DNA of 7,626 nucleotides, taken from assembly GCA_039029935.1 (NCBI GenBank), contig JBCCFC010000654.1:1-7626 (forward strand), written 5' to 3'. The stretch's first letter is position 1, and the number at the start of each line of letters is the position of its first letter. Positions 5,695-7,626 of the stretch are shown in pieces. The stretch comes from G039029935 sp039029935 (lineage in GTDB: Bacteria > Chloroflexota > Anaerolineae > Caldilineales > Caldilineaceae). The notes under the pieces were generated by a model, which worked only from the letters and a program-made list of their open reading frames with translations, searched no databases and was not told where the DNA came from. Position numbers and translations under genes: made by a program.

Positions 5695-6348
5695 TTAGGT
5701 AAATAATGAACTGTCATATTCATCATAGCGCGCAGGTGCTTCCTGACGCGTGATTAGCAGAACGCACCACACCAGCCAACAGACACCACTGAGGGCCAAT
5801 AGTTCCGGCCATTGTGGCACAAGAAAGGGCGATGGTGCAGCCAGAATGCCAGCAGCTATCCCCGGTGCAAGCCAGAGCCAAGGCAGTTTCTTAAGCAATG
5901 CAAGGTCTAACGTGATCCACGCGGTGACAAGCCCGCCCATAAACAGCCCAGAGTTTACTAGACTAAGCGCAAGCATATCCACTAGCCCGGTCATGCTTTC
6001 AGGGTTCAAATCATTGATTGCCAGCGGTAACAGGTTCATCCACACTGCAACGCCAATAATCAGCAATACCGCTGAAATAATCATCAGCCCTGACTGTAAC
6101 ATCGTCGAGACGCGGTGCGCGGGTGTATAGCTCCACATCAGCGTGACCAATAACACCATCCACCCAAAGATGACAATCAGCCAGAGCCACCAGCCGATGG
6201 CCCAGACACCCATATTGTCCAAGAGCCACTCTTGACGTGGCAACAGCACGGCCTGCACCCGTAGTCCCGAACGCATTAGTAGTATTGTAAATAGTGTAGC
6301 TGTCAGTGCCGTAATGCCTGACAATAGTGCGGCATAGGATAGTTTCAT
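5695..6348 (-). CDS. Six-helix integral membrane protein of unknown function
   Basis: 217 residues, strongly hydrophobic. I do not recognise the family. Hydrophobic segments suggest six membrane helices at about 4-25, 48-72, 83-106, 124-149, 155-177 and 182-200, with tryptophan-rich helix ends (WWLWLIVIFGW at 53-63, WLWLAPG at 157-163). The loop between helices 1 and 2 (26-47, RSGLRVQAVLLPRQEWLLDN) is the longest polar part, and the tail after 200 is short and charged. No transporter or enzyme motif is visible. ATG at 6348 is preceded by a weak AAGAAG site. The gene lies on the same strand as hyuA, 348 bp upstream of it, and 132 bp downstream of the HNH gene; joint transcription with either is not shown. 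A stand-alone sensor, DUF4386-like protein or transporter subunit are all possible. Confidence 0.75.
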   Translation of the reverse strand: MKLSYAALLSGITALTATLFTILLMRSGLRVQAVLLPRQEWLLDNMGVWAIGWWLWLIVIFGWMVLLVTLMWSYTPAHRVSTMLQSGLMIISAVLLIIGVAVWMNLLPLAINDLNPESMTGLVDMLALSLVNSGLFMGGLVTAWITLDLALLKKLPWLWLAPGIAAGILAAPSPFLVPQWPELLALSGVCWLVWCVLLITRQEAPARYDEYDSSLFT

Positions 6349-6374
6349 TATACTTCTTGATTTGATTGATCTTT

Positions 6375-6408
6375 ATTGTTTGAATTGTGACATGATTGTT
6401 TGATTTGT
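6375..6408 (-). promoter_or_regulatory. Direct repeat with 20-bp period upstream of the membrane protein gene
   Basis: ATTGTTTGAATTGT (6375-6388) and ATTGTTTGATTTGT (6395-6408) differ at one base and are spaced 20 bp start to start, about two helical turns, so a regulator could bind both on one face. They lie 27-60 bp upstream of the ATG at 6348. A further related run, TTTGATTGAT (6361-6370), sits next to them. Regulatory function is inference. Confidence 0.35.
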
Positions 6409-6425
6409 CGCTAACCCATAGCGAC
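6407..6425. repeat. Small hairpin between the HNH and membrane protein genes
   Basis: GTCGCTA (6407-6413) and TAGCGAC (6419-6425) form a 7-bp stem with a 5-nt loop, 56 bp past the stop of the HNH gene on the minus strand. It could end that transcript, though the minus-strand sequence after it is A-rich rather than T-rich, so an intrinsic terminator is doubtful. Confidence 0.35.
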
Positions 6426-6480
6426 TCACATAATTATCCGAGTATCATACCACGAAATGAGGTGAAAGTGTAGTTTGGTA

Positions 6481-7053
6481 TTATGAGAATGAAAGGCCAA
6501 GTTCAGCCTCTAATGCGGTGATGAAGCTTAGATTTTCAGAGTCTTGTTTCATGTATTCAATGAATTTTTCGTCATCACCAGCAAAAAATAGTTGATGAAC
6601 TTCTCGGTGGCGAGCAATTACCTTGGCACGATACTCTGCAACTTTAGGGTTATTCCAGCCTAGAAACTCGATTAGATGGTGTGCCTCAATATCATCTTCA
6701 TCAATTGCCCGAAATTCTCCATCAACATAACGAATTCGTTCAGGCAATGTGTCATCATAAGGCAGCATTATAGGTGAAAAGTTTGTAATTGAACGTTTAT
6801 GCATGTTGATCCAGTGGTGAACAGCATACCAGTTCCAATAGTCATCTTCACCATTGATATTCTTTTTCTTTCGTTCATCAAAATGTTCAATATCGCAAGC
6901 ATCAATAGGTGTGATATACCGCTCTGTGTAGGCACAGAAATTATACTGTTCCTTGAGCAGCTCTTCTCGAATTTTAGGACGATGGCTTGGTATTGAATAA
7001 CGCCAGCCTTCTTCAAGAATTTTTGATGGGTTTGATTTAGCTAGATATCGCAT
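6481..7053 (-). CDS. HNH endonuclease, PtuB-like partner of the adjacent ATPase
   Basis: 190 residues if started at the ATG at 7053. Likely a metal-dependent DNA nuclease acting with the ATPase encoded just before it. Seen: FCAYTERYI (39-47), DIEHFDE (54-60), WNWYAVHHWINMHK (73-86) and a helical C-terminal half rich in charged residues. The order C-A-Y-x-E, then D-I-E-H-F, then N and H/N residues is that of small HNH nucleases in Septu-like and retron-associated systems, with His57 the likely catalytic base and Asn74, His79/80 and Asn83 completing the fold. The second zinc-type Cys of the usual CAYCE motif is Thr here (Thr43), and no Cys pair follows. The frame is open to a TTG at 7095 and has an ATG at 7089, but 7053 gives the smallest overlap (17 bp) with the ATPase gene and leaves MRYLAKSNP as a family-like N-terminus. 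The operon partner strongly supports a defence role; the exact system type is uncertain. Confidence 0.75.
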   Translation of the reverse strand: MRYLAKSNPSKILEEGWRYSIPSHRPKIREELLKEQYNFCAYTERYITPIDACDIEHFDERKKKNINGEDDYWNWYAVHHWINMHKRSITNFSPIMLPYDDTLPERIRYVDGEFRAIDEDDIEAHHLIEFLGWNNPKVAEYRAKVIARHREVHQLFFAGDDEKFIEYMKQDSENLSFITALEAELGLSFS

Positions 7054-7626
7054 TGTCAGGTATCTCGTTGGGTGCAAAGTTATAGGCATTGCCAATTTTC
7101 ATATATTCATCTATCAATGGGATTTTCTTATCAGGGTCATCTGTCTCTAGGATTTTACGACGTAACTCTCGAAAGCGGTTCCATTGCCTCAACCCTTCTT
7201 TTCCATACAGACTGCGTACAGCAAAATCAGTACGCAGCACATCATTGGGGTCATCTCCTTCTGGCGTTATACCGCGCCGCCACGACACCGCACTATCATC
7301 ATCAAAATATAACCGGATACGCTCGTTTGGCTTGAACTGTGCGGCTACAATTTCGCTGTGGGTGGCGACAAACATCTGTGTGTTGTGGATAACAGATAGG
7401 TATCGCTCGATAATGTCATAGAGAAAATCTGGGTAGAGACTTTGCTCTGGCTCATCTAAAAATAGAAATCCTCGGTTGATTTGACGATTGAAATAAAGTG
7501 CATAAATGTGACCTAAGCGGAAAATGAAATTACGAATACCACTACTGAGCAGGTTGTAATCAATGATAGTATCTGAATCTTTGAGGCGAATGTAGGCTTC
7601 CAGATTTTCTGTGAGTTGATATGGAA
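7037..7626 (-). CDS. AAA/ABC-type (SMC-like) ATPase, C-terminal part; PtuA-like (5' end outside window)
   Basis: The frame is open from the right edge to a TAA at 7037-7039, giving 195 residues of the C-terminal end. An ATG at 7375 is internal, not the start. Seen (residues from the first full codon): LLSSGIRNFI (25-34), the ABC signature region; GFLFLDEPEQSLYP (52-65), Walker B with catalytic Glu58 of the DEPE motif; and MFVATHSEIVA (84-94), the H-loop with His89. The tail carries a charged region and ends in PNEIPDNAISS. This arrangement is typical of the AAA_15/AAA_21 type ATPases found in Septu, Gabija-like and retron systems; the Walker A half lies outside the window. The stop lies 17 bp inside the HNH gene, which implies translational coupling. 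The ATPase would sense or hold DNA and control the nuclease, by analogy with PtuAB. No TOPRIM domain is seen after the ATPase core, which argues against OLD nucleases. Confidence 0.85.
   Translation of the reverse strand, partial: PYQLTENLEAYIRLKDSDTIIDYNLLSSGIRNFIFRLGHIYALYFNRQINRGFLFLDEPEQSLYPDFLYDIIERYLSVIHNTQMFVATHSEIVAAQFKPNERIRLYFDDDSAVSWRRGITPEGDDPNDVLRTDFAVRSLYGKEGLRQWNRFRELRRKILETDDPDKKIPLIDEYMKIGNAYNFAPNEIPDNAISS

Noticed and set aside
5514..5726. 70-codon reading frame on the minus strand overlapping the end of the membrane protein gene
   Set aside because: No clear ribosome binding site, the sequence is largely made of the intergenic palindromes, and the product resembles nothing known.
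7054..7095. Longer HNH protein starting at TTG 7095 or ATG 7089
   Set aside because: It would enlarge the overlap with the ATPase gene to 53-59 bp and add residues not typical of the family; ATG 7053 fits better, although an ATG at 7089 cannot be excluded.

Overview
The window is an accessory-type stretch of bacterial chromosome (or metagenomic contig): a truncated transposase gene, a cluster of nested miniature inverted-repeat elements, a solitary calpain-like protease, a solitary HyuA-family ATPase, an unknown membrane protein, and the end of an ATPase-HNH gene pair of the Septu type. No ribosomal RNA or core phylogenetic marker is present. ISKra4-type transposases, palindromes of the ATTCCTGC-GAAG-GCAGGAAT kind and abundant MITEs are common in large, repeat-rich genomes such as filamentous sulfur-oxidising Gammaproteobacteria and Cyanobacteria. 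I lean weakly to the first but cannot settle it. Composition is patchy: the hyuA-like gene is clearly GC-rich, while the calpain gene, the HNH/ATPase pair and the intergenic DNA are AT-richer, which suggests pieces of different history.

Layout. 1-482: C-terminal part of an ISKra4-family transposase (+). 483-943: no gene, but three small elements. A ~130-bp palindromic element with TA-flanked ends (outer limits 603-841) carries a second element of 101 bp (611-711) in its left terminal repeat, marked by a 7-bp target duplication. A diverged, inverted relative of that second element abuts the right end (842-943). 944-1229: AT-rich leader with a promoter-like sequence, a direct repeat and an inverted repeat. 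1230-3227 (+): 665-residue protein with a complete calpain Cys-His-Asn triad, a long disordered N-terminal half and an extra ~110-residue segment inside the protease domain. 3252-3292: perfect 19-bp hairpin between convergent genes. 3298-5346 (-): hydantoinase/oxoprolinase A-family protein without its usual HyuB partner beside it. 5347-5694: structured intergenic DNA. 5695-6348 (-): six-helix membrane protein of unknown function. 6349-6480: intergenic DNA with a 20-bp-spaced direct repeat. 6481-7053 (-) and 7037-7626 (-, runs off the window): overlapping HNH nuclease and ABC/SMC-like ATPase genes.

How the parts relate. The ATPase and HNH genes overlap by 17 bp and very probably work together as an anti-phage type module (PtuA/PtuB-like). 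The calpain gene stands alone with its own promoter and terminator-like hairpin; its architecture suits a toxin or effector protease, but nothing in the window shows its target or delivery route. HyuA and the membrane protein are on the same strand but separated by 348 bp, so co-transcription is uncertain.
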